Shown here piece after piece: positions 34,799-43,425 of a stretch of DNA of 64,000 nt. Below the pieces are notes generated by a model. That model did not search any database and was not told where the DNA came from. It saw nothing but the letters and a program-made list of their open reading frames with translations. The DNA comes from Nocardia goodfellowii (GTDB lineage: Bacteria > Actinomycetota > Actinomycetes > Mycobacteriales > Mycobacteriaceae), in the NCBI RefSeq assembly GCF_017875645.1, contig NZ_JAGGMR010000001.1, forward strand, positions 6,014,001 through 6,078,000. Direction: 5' to 3'. Each line of letters starts with the position of its first letter. The first letter of the stretch is position 1. Both the position numbers and the translations under genes were made by a program.

Positions 34799-35706
34799 CC
34801 GGCACCGACGAGCACACCGAACGATTCACCCTGCTGCGCCCGTTGCTGTTCACGGTCGCCTACGAAATCCTCGGCTCGGCCACCGAATCCGATGACGTCC
34901 TGCAGGACAGCTATCTGCGGTGGGTCCGGGTCGACCTGGCGACGGTCCGCGACACCAAGTCGTATCTGGCGCAACTGGTGACCAGGCAGGCGCTCAACGC
35001 GCTCCGGGCGGGTGCGCGCCGCCGCGAGGAATACATCGGCCCGTGGCTTCCCGAACCCCTGCTGCTCACCGAGAGCGACGCCCTGAGCGATGTCGTGCTC
35101 GCCGAGTCGGTGTCGATGGGCATGCTGGTGCTGCTGGAGACGCTCACGCCCGACGAGCGCGCGGTCTTCGTCCTGCACGAGGTATTCGGTTTCGGCTATC
35201 ACGACATCGCCACGGCGGTAAGCAAATCCGTTCCGGCGGTGCGCCAGATAGCACATCGCGCCCGCGAACACGTCCAGGCCAGGCGCAGCCGGTTCGGGCC
35301 TGTCGACGCCGCCCAGACCGCCGCACTCACCGATCGCTTCCTGGCCGCGGCGAGCACCGGCGATATGGACGGCCTGCTGTCGATGCTCACACCCGACGCC
35401 ACCTGGACCACCGACAGCGGCGGCAAGGTTTCGGCGCTGGCCTGGCACGCGACGGGCGCGCGGCGGGTGGCCGAAATCGTGCTCGGTGCATTCCGCATGC
35501 GGGAGCTGGTATCCGGGGTGCGGATCGAGACCGTCACCTTCAATCACGCTCCGGCCCTGGCCATCTACCGCGACGCCCATCTCGAGGCGGTGATGCTGAT
35601 CGAGATCGCCGACGGGAAGATCACCAAGCTCTACGGCATCCGCAACCCGGACAAGCTCGCCGCGCTCGAGATCCCGCGCCGTATCACGCGCAGCGAACGC
35701 GGCTGA
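34795..35706 (+). CDS. ECF-family sigma factor with SnoaL-like C-terminal domain (ECF41/SigJ type)
   Basis: A 303-residue sigma factor. Region 2 is at residues 10-80 (LLRPLLFTVAYEILGSATESDDVLQDSYLRWV), and region 4 follows at about 115-165 (LTPDERAVFVLHEVFGFGYHDIATAVSKSVPAVRQIAHRAREHV). The last 120 residues form a SnoaL-like domain (ALTDRFLAAASTGDMDGLLSMLTPDATWTTDSGGK ... LIEIADGKITKLYGIRNPDKL), which in ECF41 proteins modulates activity in place of an anti-sigma factor. The start is GTG 34795, overlapping the damaged oxidoreductase stop. The usual partner gene is thus defective. Confidence 0.9.
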   Translation: MTGTDEHTERFTLLRPLLFTVAYEILGSATESDDVLQDSYLRWVRVDLATVRDTKSYLAQLVTRQALNALRAGARRREEYIGPWLPEPLLLTESDALSDVVLAESVSMGMLVLLETLTPDERAVFVLHEVFGFGYHDIATAVSKSVPAVRQIAHRAREHVQARRSRFGPVDAAQTAALTDRFLAAASTGDMDGLLSMLTPDATWTTDSGGKVSALAWHATGARRVAEIVLGAFRMRELVSGVRIETVTFNHAPALAIYRDAHLEAVMLIEIADGKITKLYGIRNPDKLAALEIPRRITRSERG

Positions 35707-35731
35707 TGTCGCGGCACGCGCCGCCGGGCAG

Positions 35732-36895
35732 TCAGGCCGGACTGTGGTCGGCCGGCACGGCCGGTTCGGTCCGGCCGACCGCCGAGCCGGTCCGGCGCGG
35801 CACGGTGTACACCGCGATCACGCACAGGATCGAGATCGCGAAGCAGGCCAGGGTGTACCAGAGGTTCCCGAGCGGGTCGCCGTTGTCGGTCACGCCGTCG
35901 ACCGCGCTGAAGAAGTCGGGCAGGGCCGAGATCCAGAGCAATGCCATGACCGCCAGGTACACGATGCTGTAGATCCGCACGAACCGATTGGTGTAGGGCG
36001 GATCGTCCAGTTCGCCGCGCCGGAGTCCGAGCCACTGCCGGGTCAGGATCACGACGGCCACGACGCTGACGATCACCAGTTCGGCCGCGTACAAGAAGCC
36101 GCGCACGGGCGTGCTGCCCGCACCCAGCACCGTGGCGGGAATCGGCAGGATGGCGGTGCCCAGCGAGGCGAGCACGCCGATAACCACTGTGCGCCAGACC
36201 AATTGGAGGCCGGTGAAGGTCTGCCCCTGGTCGACGTGGCGGCCGACGAACCACTGCACGCACAGCGCCAGCGACATCGGCCACAGTGCCGCGAAGACGA
36301 CGACGCTGGGCAGCGGCACCGCGTCGAACATCGGCTGGTTCATCGGATTGTCGACCGACCACTCCCACCACCGCAGCTGCGGACCGAGATGGTCGAAGAT
36401 CTCGTAGAAGCCGTGGTGCACGAACCCCACACAGGCCGCCCCGGCAAGCACGCCGTAGCGCCGGAAAACACCCAGCGTCCGGACGATTTCGAAGGCCACG
36501 GTGGCCATGAACGGATAGATCGCGACGATGTAGAGCGGTAGCCGGCCCCACAGGAAGTCCACGGTGAAGACGTTGTGCGCGAACATCGTATCGACGTGTT
36601 CGGAGATGCCGAACTCCTGCGGGAAGTACAGCGGCGGTTCGATGATGAACAGATAGGCGGTGGCGCCGAACCAGAGCACCAGGTTGGTGGGATCACCGTG
36701 GCGGCGCAGGCGCGTGATCGCGTAGATCAGCGCGAGCACCGCACCGAGGATGATGGTGAACTCGAGAACGGGCAGGGTCCAGTTCTCCAGGGCGAACGGA
36801 TTGCGGAACTCGACGAGCCCGCCCGCCTCGGCACACGAAAAGCCCAGTGCCTCGGCCAGTTCGGCGAAGGTGGGTGCGCAACCGGCGGCCATCAC
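35732..36895 (-). CDS. Polytopic membrane protein
   Basis: A 387-residue integral membrane protein with about nine hydrophobic segments, for example LEFTIILGAVLALIYAI, YIVAIYPFMATVAFEIV, VVVFAALWPMSLALCVQWF and FLYAAELVIVSVVAVVIL. I do not recognise a named family. The FIIEPPLYFPQEFG and FVHHGFYEIFDHLGPQLRWWEW loops hold conserved-looking histidines and acidic residues. Its ATG overlaps the stop of the preceding metal-dependent hydrolase gene (ATGA), so the two are coupled and the protein may anchor or supply that enzyme. A TetR regulator is divergent from the pair. Confidence 0.7.
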   Translation of the reverse strand: MMAAGCAPTFAELAEALGFSCAEAGGLVEFRNPFALENWTLPVLEFTIILGAVLALIYAITRLRRHGDPTNLVLWFGATAYLFIIEPPLYFPQEFGISEHVDTMFAHNVFTVDFLWGRLPLYIVAIYPFMATVAFEIVRTLGVFRRYGVLAGAACVGFVHHGFYEIFDHLGPQLRWWEWSVDNPMNQPMFDAVPLPSVVVFAALWPMSLALCVQWFVGRHVDQGQTFTGLQLVWRTVVIGVLASLGTAILPIPATVLGAGSTPVRGFLYAAELVIVSVVAVVILTRQWLGLRRGELDDPPYTNRFVRIYSIVYLAVMALLWISALPDFFSAVDGVTDNGDPLGNLWYTLACFAISILCVIAVYTVPRRTGSAVGRTEPAVPADHSPA

Positions 36896-37821
36896 CGCAC
36901 CTCCCGCGTCTCGGCGGTGTACCAGTGCGAGACGTCATATCCCTCGTCGAAGCGCTTGAACCACAGGTCGGCCAGCGCGGGTAGTCGCTCGTGATCCGGG
37001 TTGTGCCGGGGCATCTGACTGCGGATGATGCCTGCCAGCGCGACGAGTTGTTCTCGCAGCGGCAGATGGTCGAACGCGCGCGGCATCGGTCCGTTGTCCT
37101 CGGCCCGCAGGCCCGGCAGCAGTCGGCGAAGTTGCTGCTTACGGCGATAGGTCGCGTGCATCGCCAGCGCGTCGACCTGCCGATCCGCCAGCGGCACATG
37201 CTTGTTGAAGCCCTCGTTGGCGATCCGGATCACGCGCAGCACATGGGCGAAGATGGACGGGGCCTGCCGCATTCGGTAGAGGTCGCTGCCCACCACATGG
37301 TCGAAGATGATCAGGGCCGAGCTGCGGTGCTCGACCTCCTCGACGAAATGCCAGATGAACAGCGAGGCAACGCGATCGTCACCCGGCGCGAACAACGTCG
37401 CGTCGTTGTCCAGCATCAGTTTGAACACCGGGGTGAACGTGGCTTCCAGGTCCGCGGTATAGGCGAGCCGATACGCCAGTGTGGCGTGCGTGGTCAGGCG
37501 GTCGAATTCCGCGATGACCTGGTTGTAGGTTTCCTCGAGCCCCGGATAGGTCCGGATCAGGGCGTTGACGTGCTGGCGGTGCGCGGTGGAGTGCTGGCCC
37601 TCCTGCCGCACGAACGCGTCGGCCTCCTCGGCGACTTCGGGATCGGTGATCAGCGGCATGGCCTCGCGGATCATGTTCACGATCATCTTTTCGAAGCCGA
37701 TCGCGAGCAGGGACACCGCGTTGGCCATGGCCGAGAAGGCCGGATTTCGTTCATTCCACAGGAACGGCACGTCGTGATCGGCGAATGCGAAACGCATCTT
37801 CCGGACTTGTAGATCGGTCAT
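36892..37821 (-). CDS. PF10118-type metal-dependent hydrolase
   Basis: A 309-residue helical protein of the PF10118 family (predicted metal-dependent hydrolase). The conserved metal ligands are visible as EGQHSTAHRQH (about residues 73-83) and FIWHFVEEVEHRSSAL (about 157-172), a ferritin-like spacing of Glu and His. It starts RKMRFAFADHDVPFLWN, as family members do. The catalysed reaction is unproven in the family. ATG 37821 lies at the edge of the TetR operator; the downstream membrane gene is coupled by ATGA. Confidence 0.8.
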   Translation of the reverse strand: MTDLQVRKMRFAFADHDVPFLWNERNPAFSAMANAVSLLAIGFEKMIVNMIREAMPLITDPEVAEEADAFVRQEGQHSTAHRQHVNALIRTYPGLEETYNQVIAEFDRLTTHATLAYRLAYTADLEATFTPVFKLMLDNDATLFAPGDDRVASLFIWHFVEEVEHRSSALIIFDHVVGSDLYRMRQAPSIFAHVLRVIRIANEGFNKHVPLADRQVDALAMHATYRRKQQLRRLLPGLRAEDNGPMPRAFDHLPLREQLVALAGIIRSQMPRHNPDHERLPALADLWFKRFDEGYDVSHWYTAETREVR

Positions 37822-37830
37822 GGCCGACAC

Positions 37831-37856
37831 CATACACACAACCCATCGTTTGTATG
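37831..37856. promoter_or_regulatory. Inverted repeat between PF10118 gene and TetR gene
   Basis: CATACACAC (37831-37839) and GTTTGTATG (37848-37856) match as an inverted repeat with one mismatch in nine and an 8-nt spacer. The perfect core is CATACA/TGTATG. It sits between the divergent starts, where an autoregulatory TetR operator is expected. Confidence 0.55.
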
Positions 37857-37865
37857 ATGCTAATC

Positions 37866-38546
37866 GTGTCTACTGACCGGAACTGCGCAAAGGCAGCCCG
37901 GCGATCCTCTGGTACCGTCGGGCCAGTGGCAGGCAGGCGCGGGTGGGGCGGCAATCCGCCGAGCAGCGACGAAGAGGCGACGAGCCGAATCATCGCCGCC
38001 GCGGTCGAACTGATCGGGCGCACCGGGTCGGCGATCAGCATCGCCGACGTCGCGGACGCGCTCGGCGTCATCCGGCAGACCGTCTACCGCTACTTCGCCA
38101 GCGCCGACGCGCTGATGCGGGCGGCGGCGATCGCGTCGGTGGCCGAGTTCCTCGATCGGCTGACCGAGCGGGTCAGCGGCATCCACGACCCGGCCGAGGC
38201 GATGACCGAAGGCGTGGTCTTCACCTTGGCCGAGGTCACGCGCACCCCGCACCTGGGCCTTCTGGTCTCGGGGGCGTACTCCAACGTGCATCCCGACAGC
38301 CTCACCTCCGACGCGGCGCAGATGTTCGGCATGCAGATGATCCGGCGCTTCGATGTCGACTGGGAGAGCTACGGATACGACGAGCAGGCGCTCTATGAAC
38401 TCGTCGAATTCTGCCTGCGCATCCAGCAGTCGTTCTTCGCCGCGCCGAGCAATCCGCCGCGCAGCGACGATGAACTGCGGCGGTATCTACGGCGCTGGAT
38501 GGGTTCGGCCATTCTGGCCCAAAACCTCCCCGCCACCAGGCTTTAG
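37866..38546 (+). CDS. TetR-family transcriptional regulator
   Basis: A regulator of about 226 residues. The DNA-binding helices are IIAAAVELIGRTGSAISIADVADALGVIRQTVYRYFASADALMRAA, with TVYRYF as recognition helix. The C-terminal domain is helical, with no assignable ligand. The start is uncertain: ATG 37854 lies in the operator, GTG 37866 follows it, and GTG 37926 begins just before the conserved part; I chose 37866. It is divergent from the PF10118/membrane pair and convergent with the AraC gene, overlapping its stop by four bases. Confidence 0.85.
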   Translation: MSTDRNCAKAARRSSGTVGPVAGRRGWGGNPPSSDEEATSRIIAAAVELIGRTGSAISIADVADALGVIRQTVYRYFASADALMRAAAIASVAEFLDRLTERVSGIHDPAEAMTEGVVFTLAEVTRTPHLGLLVSGAYSNVHPDSLTSDAAQMFGMQMIRRFDVDWESYGYDEQALYELVEFCLRIQQSFFAAPSNPPRSDDELRRYLRRWMGSAILAQNLPATRL

Positions 38547-39568
38547 CGGCGCGGCTCGCGGGGTGCGCGGCCGGTCCAGCGACGGTGGGCGCGGCTGAAA
38601 CCGGCGGCGTCGTGATAGCCGAGACGACGCGCTATCTCGGTGAGGGTGAGCCGGTCCAGGGTCAGCAGATCGGCGGCCAGGGCGGAGCGCACCTCGTCGA
38701 CGAGTTCGCGGAACGAGGTGCCCTCGGCCCGCAGGTGCCGGCGCAGCGTGCGCTCGTCGAGATGCAGGCGGGCGGCGATATCGGCGGCCGAGGGAGCGTG
38801 GTCGATGTCGGCGAGGATCAGGGCGCGCACGCGGGCGGAAATGCCGCGACGCGATCGCCGGGCCTCCAGCATGCGCGTGCACTGTTCTTCCAGCAGCAGC
38901 GCGGTGGTCGAATCCGCTTGCGGCAGTGGGCGATCCAGCAACGAGGCGGCGACCACGATCCGGTGCCGCTCGGTTCCGGTACGCAGGTCGACGCCGGGCA
39001 GCAGTGCACGCAGGGCCGTCGCGCGGGAGCCGGTGAACGCCGCCTCGACCCGCAACCCCTGATGCGCGCCGATCGCGATGGGCGAGAGGACGGCGATCTT
39101 GGTGAGCTCGCGTTCGACGAAGAACCCCCGGACGTCGGCGGGGATGTCGGTGTCGTCGAAGATCACCGTCAGGTCTGACCCGCTGGGTTCGAGCACCGGT
39201 TTGATGAACGCGAAGGACAGTTCCGCATATCGCACGCCGAGGCGGATCGCCTCGCGCACACTCGCACTGGACAGCATGGCGTAGCCCCAGACGCCCAGGG
39301 TGCCGATGGTGTAGCGCAACCCGGCGGCGACGCCGAGTCCGGGCTGGTCACCGACCCGGTTCAGCAGATTGCGCGCGATGGCGAGTTCCTGCCCGCCCTC
39401 GATGAAGGTGTCGGCGCGGTCCAGGTCGGCGGAGCGCAGGCCGGTGCCGGACAGGCATTCGGCGGCGGTCAGCCCGTGCGCCGCGCCCAGCTCGACGAGA
39501 ATCCGCGTGGCGGCGGGTCCGCGCGGATGGTCCCAGGTGGGAGTCTCGGCTGTGCTGTCCGTGCTCAT
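38543..39568 (-). CDS. AraC-family regulator (Arabinose_bd-type N-terminal domain)
   Basis: A 341-residue regulator. The N-terminal ligand-binding region resembles the family that includes VirS and OruR (LLNRVGDQPGLGVAAGLRYTIGTLGVWGYAMLSSASVREAI ... AELSFAFIKPV). The C-terminal AraC domain has two helix-turn-helix units, SAADIAARLHLDERTLRRHLRAEGTSF and LTLTEIARRLGYHDAAGFSRAHRRWTG. ATG 39568 is preferred over an earlier in-frame ATG. It faces a Baeyer-Villiger-type monooxygenase across 71 bp, an arrangement like virS-mymA of mycobacteria, although neither protein looks like a true orthologue. Confidence 0.88.
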   Translation of the reverse strand: MSTDSTAETPTWDHPRGPAATRILVELGAAHGLTAAECLSGTGLRSADLDRADTFIEGGQELAIARNLLNRVGDQPGLGVAAGLRYTIGTLGVWGYAMLSSASVREAIRLGVRYAELSFAFIKPVLEPSGSDLTVIFDDTDIPADVRGFFVERELTKIAVLSPIAIGAHQGLRVEAAFTGSRATALRALLPGVDLRTGTERHRIVVAASLLDRPLPQADSTTALLLEEQCTRMLEARRSRRGISARVRALILADIDHAPSAADIAARLHLDERTLRRHLRAEGTSFRELVDEVRSALAADLLTLDRLTLTEIARRLGYHDAAGFSRAHRRWTGRAPREPRR

Positions 39569-39639
39569 GTCCGGAAATGACAATAGCTCATCCGGATCGG
39601 ACCTCGTCGCGACCGGGGCCGCGAGCCTACCGTCCAACC

Positions 39640-41130
39640 ATGACGAGTAAGGCAGTGTCGGTCGCCATCATCGGTGCGGGGTTCGGCGGGCTGGCCGCGG
39701 CAATCGAACTGGACCGCAACGGCATTCACGACTACACCGTTTTCGAACGCGGCGAGTCCGTCGGCGGCGTGTGGCGGGCGAACTCGTATCCCGGTGCGGC
39801 CTGCGACGTGCCGTCGCCGATCTACTCGTTCTCCTACGAGCTGGAGACGGAGTGGTCGCGGCGGTTCGGCACCCAGCCGGAGATCCATCGATACCTGCGG
39901 CGCACCGCCGACAAGTACGGCGTGACCCGCAAGATCCGGTTCGGTACCGAGGTCGTCGCGGCGACCTTCGAGGAGGACGCGGGCCGCTGGCGGGTCGAGC
40001 AGGCCGGCGGGGAGGTGGACTACTTCGATGCGCTGATCTGCGCGACCGGGCAGCTGTCCCGGCCCAAACTGCCCGAACTCGACGGGATGGACAGTTTCGC
40101 GGGAGCGCAGTTCCACTCGGCGCAGTGGGACCACAGCGTCGATCTGACCGGCAAGCGGGTCGCGGTGGTCGGTAGCGGTGCGAGCGCGGTGCAGATCGTG
40201 CCCGCCATCGCCGACCGGGTCGCGGCGCTGGAGGTGGTGCAGCGGTCGGCGTATTGGGTGGGCAACAAATGGGACCATCAGACCAGCAAGACCGTGCGCG
40301 CCCTGCTGCGCACCGTGCCCGGACTCGCACGGCTGCAACACAATGCCGAATGGCTCTGGTACGAAGCGCGGGCGCCGTTCATCGCGCGCTGGGCCGAACC
40401 GGTGCAGATCGCGTTCGAGTACTGGCTGAAGTTCAAGATCCGCCGCGAGATTCGCGATCCGGAGCTGCGCGCGGCGGTGACGCCGGACTACCGGTTCGGA
40501 TGCAATCGGGTGCTGCTGTCCAACGCCTGGTATCCGGCGCTGGACCGAGAGCATGTGACCCTGCATCCACACGGCGTCCACCGCGTCACCGAGCGCGGAC
40601 TGGTGCTCTCCGACGGTAGCGAGGTGGCCGCCGATGTCATCGTGTGGTGCACGGGCTTCACGGCGAGCGAGTATCTCGCGCCGATCGACATCACCGGGCT
40701 CGACGGACGAAAACTGCACGCGGAGTGGAAGTCCGGGCCGTACGCCCATCTCGGCATCACGGTGTCCGGCTACCCGAATATGTTCCTGATGTACGGGCCC
40801 AACACCGGGTCGCTCACCAACACCATCACCTTCCTGCTGGAGAAGCAGGCCCGTTACGCCCGCCAGGCGATCGAGCGGATCGCCGCGCGCGGCGGGTGGC
40901 TCGACGTGCGCCCGGAAGTGCAGGAGGCGTTCAACGACGGACTCCAGCACACGTTGCGGCGCACGGTATTCACCACCGGCTGCCCCGGCTGGTATCACAC
41001 TCCCGAGGGCAAGGTCACCGCCGTCTGGCCGGGCTCGCACGTCGCCTACGCCCGCAAGACCCGGAAGGTCGATTTCGACGAGTACGAGCACCGTGCCGCT
41101 TCAGGCGAGCTCATGCACGGGCTGTCGTAG
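39640..41130 (+). CDS. Flavin-containing (Baeyer-Villiger-type) monooxygenase
   Basis: A 496-residue flavoprotein. The FAD motif is IIGAGFGGLAAAIEL at the N-terminus, the NADPH motif is VVGSGASAVQI near residue 190, and between them FAGAQFHSAQWDH fits the FxGxxxHxxxW(P/D) fingerprint of Baeyer-Villiger monooxygenases. The GVWRANSYPGAACDVPSPIYSFSY segment is also typical. The enzyme inserts oxygen into ketones, using NADPH and O2. The divergent AraC protein is the obvious regulator. The last 30 bases overlap the 3' end of the convergent membrane-protein gene. Confidence 0.92.
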   Translation: MTSKAVSVAIIGAGFGGLAAAIELDRNGIHDYTVFERGESVGGVWRANSYPGAACDVPSPIYSFSYELETEWSRRFGTQPEIHRYLRRTADKYGVTRKIRFGTEVVAATFEEDAGRWRVEQAGGEVDYFDALICATGQLSRPKLPELDGMDSFAGAQFHSAQWDHSVDLTGKRVAVVGSGASAVQIVPAIADRVAALEVVQRSAYWVGNKWDHQTSKTVRALLRTVPGLARLQHNAEWLWYEARAPFIARWAEPVQIAFEYWLKFKIRREIRDPELRAAVTPDYRFGCNRVLLSNAWYPALDREHVTLHPHGVHRVTERGLVLSDGSEVAADVIVWCTGFTASEYLAPIDITGLDGRKLHAEWKSGPYAHLGITVSGYPNMFLMYGPNTGSLTNTITFLLEKQARYARQAIERIAARGGWLDVRPEVQEAFNDGLQHTLRRTVFTTGCPGWYHTPEGKVTAVWPGSHVAYARKTRKVDFDEYEHRAASGELMHGLS

Positions 41131-41721
41131 CCGGACGGCCGCCACCAGGGCGGTGAACATCACGGCCTCACCGGCGTTGCCGAGCGGTGGTACCGCGAAG
41201 GCCGCGCCCGAGGCCACGAAAAGGATGGCCGTGGCCAGCGCCAGCCACGGCCAATTCAGCTTGCGCCACAGCATGATTCCGGCGATGAGCAGCACGATGG
41301 AGACGACCAGTGCGGGGATCGGCGGGCCGGACGGTGTTTCCGGGGCGTACCGGACCGTATCGGCGAACCGGCGTGGGATCAGACGCAGGTCGGTCAGATC
41401 CGCGACAGCGCCCCAGGCGATCAGAGCGGCGGTGAGCAGCCAGGCCCAGCGCATCCGGATCCGCAGCACGCATTGCGCGGCCCAGATCACCAGCAGCGGG
41501 GTCAGTACCACGTGGCCGACGAATCTGCCCACACTGAGGTCGTGCAGTAGATTGCCCGGACCCAGTGTGGCGCCCAGCCCGAATATCGCCGAGTCGTAAG
41601 CCAATCCGATGCCGACCGCGTAGAGGCACAGCCGAGCAGGCCCCGTTACCGCGCTCCCCCGCAGCATCAGCACACACGCGATTTGGAATCCGGCCAGCGA
41701 TAACAGTGCGACGGACAGCAT
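41101..41721 (-). CDS. Small polytopic membrane protein
   Basis: A 206-residue protein with about six hydrophobic helices (SVALLSLAGFQIACVLML, ARLCLYAVGIGLAYDSAIFGLG, FVGHVVLTPLLVIWAAQCVL, AWLLTAALIAWGAV, ALVVSIVLLIAGIMLW, WLALATAILFVASGAAFAV). I do not recognise a family or catalytic motif. It stands alone between the monooxygenase, with which it overlaps tail-to-tail by 30 bases, and the amidohydrolase, 102 bp away. It is probably real, given the consistent hydrophobic pattern. Confidence 0.65.
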   Translation of the reverse strand: MLSVALLSLAGFQIACVLMLRGSAVTGPARLCLYAVGIGLAYDSAIFGLGATLGPGNLLHDLSVGRFVGHVVLTPLLVIWAAQCVLRIRMRWAWLLTAALIAWGAVADLTDLRLIPRRFADTVRYAPETPSGPPIPALVVSIVLLIAGIMLWRKLNWPWLALATAILFVASGAAFAVPPLGNAGEAVMFTALVAAVRLRQPVHELA

Positions 41722-41823
41722 CGGTCTCCTCGGTCGGCCGGAGGGATGATGCCACCCGGCATGCGCTTCCAGTGTGGATGTAGCGGAGGTCGCCGCCGCG
41801 AGCGGCCCTCGGGCACACTCGCC

Positions 41824-43287
41824 TCAGACCGGCGCGCGGCGCAGATAGCGGCCCTGCGGATCGCCCTGGACTTTGCCGTCGTTCAGGATGTGCTGACCCC
41901 GCAGGAAGACATCGGTGACCCGGGCGTTCATCTCGAATCCCTCGAAAGGCGTGTATTGCTGCGCGGATTCGGAATCCGCGGCCCGCACGGTCCAGCGCGC
42001 TCCGGGATCGACGAGCGCGATATCGGCATCGAAGCCCGCGGCGATGGCGCCCTTGGTTCGCAGGCCGTAGCGCTGGGCCGGGTTCCATGCGGTCAACTCC
42101 GCGATGCGAGACAGCGGCAGACCACGCTTCCGCCCCGCGCCCACCAGCCCGGGTAACAGGTACTCGGCGCCGCCGAAGCCGGACTTGGCGGCGAACACGT
42201 CGCCGCGGTCGGCCCCGAATTTCTGCTCCTCGCGGCAGCAGGCGTGATCGCTGACCACCCAGTCGATGTCGCCGTCCAGCAGATGCCGCCACAGCGTCTC
42301 GACGTCGTCGCGGTCGCGCAGCGGTGGGTTCACCTTGCCACCGAGACCGTGCGCGGTATCGACGTCCGCGAGCAGGTGACCGATGGTGACCTCGCGGCGA
42401 AAGTCGACGTGCGGGAAGGCTCGCGCCATCGTGAGCGCGGCCTCGACCGCCTTGGCCGAGGACAGGTGCAGCAGGTTGATGTTCGCCAAGCCGGTTTCGT
42501 GGGCCAGATAGGCGGCCATGGTGATGGCCAGACCCTCGGAATGGGCGGGACGCGAGGCGCTGTAGGCGCGCAAGCCGGTCAGCGTGCCCGCGCGCTCCAC
42601 CATCTCGGTGTACGCGGTCATGATCTCGGCGGTCTCGCAGTGCAGCGACAGGGAGATCCGGTCACCGAAACGCGCACGTGCGTCTTGGATTCCACGCATC
42701 ACGAACTCGAAGTGCGCCAGGTCGTAGCGCGCACTGGGCGGAATCATCAGGAAGTCGGCCTGATCCGTGGCGCGCCCGTGCAGGCCGTGCCCACCGTAGA
42801 ACATGAAGATCTTGAACGAGGTGATGCCGAAATCCTCGATGAGCGCGGGGATCTCGGCAATATGCTCGGCGGTCATCGGGGCGAGGTGCAGGGCGTGATC
42901 GACGAAGGCGCGGCCTGCCATCCGGTCGAGCACCTCCGGCACGAAGTCGCGGTAGGCGCCGCCCCGATTCAGGTAGTAGCGCCCGGTCCGCATGTAGGTG
43001 ATGGACGTGGTGACGCCGCCCTGGGCACAGGCCCGGCTTTCGCTGGCGGTGTCGGCGGACAGCTCCTGATAGATACCCCAGTGCTGATGGGCGTCGACGA
43101 TGCCCGGAAAGGCCAGCAGCCCTTGGGCATCCACCACGCGGTCTACGCCCCCCGCGGCCAGATTCGGGCCCACGGCGGTGACGACACCTTCCGCGACAGC
43201 GATATCCACGGCCGCGGGACTGTCGGTGGACGGGTCACCCGGGCGCACCACGCGGGCGTTCCGGATCAGCAGGTCGGTCGCCGCCAC
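41824..43287 (-). CDS. Hydantoinase/dihydropyrimidinase-like amidohydrolase
   Basis: A 487-residue cyclic amidohydrolase. The metal-binding HQHWG motif follows GLLAFPGIVDA near residue 68, SFKIFMFYGGHG carries the bridging lysine, LSLHCE and NLLHLSSAKA supply further ligands, and VVSDHACC holds the catalytic aspartate. Family members open hydantoins, dihydropyrimidines or allantoin. The GTG start at 43287 is chosen because GGAG lies six bases upstream; no start fits farther up without running antisense through the CoA-transferase. It is divergent from a CoA-transferase/cyclase/PrpD operon, which suggests a shared catabolic pathway. Confidence 0.88.
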   Translation of the reverse strand: MAATDLLIRNARVVRPGDPSTDSPAAVDIAVAEGVVTAVGPNLAAGGVDRVVDAQGLLAFPGIVDAHQHWGIYQELSADTASESRACAQGGVTTSITYMRTGRYYLNRGGAYRDFVPEVLDRMAGRAFVDHALHLAPMTAEHIAEIPALIEDFGITSFKIFMFYGGHGLHGRATDQADFLMIPPSARYDLAHFEFVMRGIQDARARFGDRISLSLHCETAEIMTAYTEMVERAGTLTGLRAYSASRPAHSEGLAITMAAYLAHETGLANINLLHLSSAKAVEAALTMARAFPHVDFRREVTIGHLLADVDTAHGLGGKVNPPLRDRDDVETLWRHLLDGDIDWVVSDHACCREEQKFGADRGDVFAAKSGFGGAEYLLPGLVGAGRKRGLPLSRIAELTAWNPAQRYGLRTKGAIAAGFDADIALVDPGARWTVRAADSESAQQYTPFEGFEMNARVTDVFLRGQHILNDGKVQGDPQGRYLRRAPV

Positions 43288-43425
43288 GATGACTCCAGTT
43301 TCTCTGTGCGAAACATCATTACCAATTGGCCGATCATGGCAGTAGTATGCGCTGATAGTCAATGCCGCAGAAGCACTCTCGCGTTTCGTTGTGGGAAACA
43401 ACTGCGGCGGTGAGGAGTTGGGGCG

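Noticed and set aside
38543..41130. Identification as the virS-mymA locus
   Set aside because: The divergent AraC/monooxygenase arrangement is similar, but motifs around the substrate region differ from MymA and the AraC protein is only distantly VirS-like.
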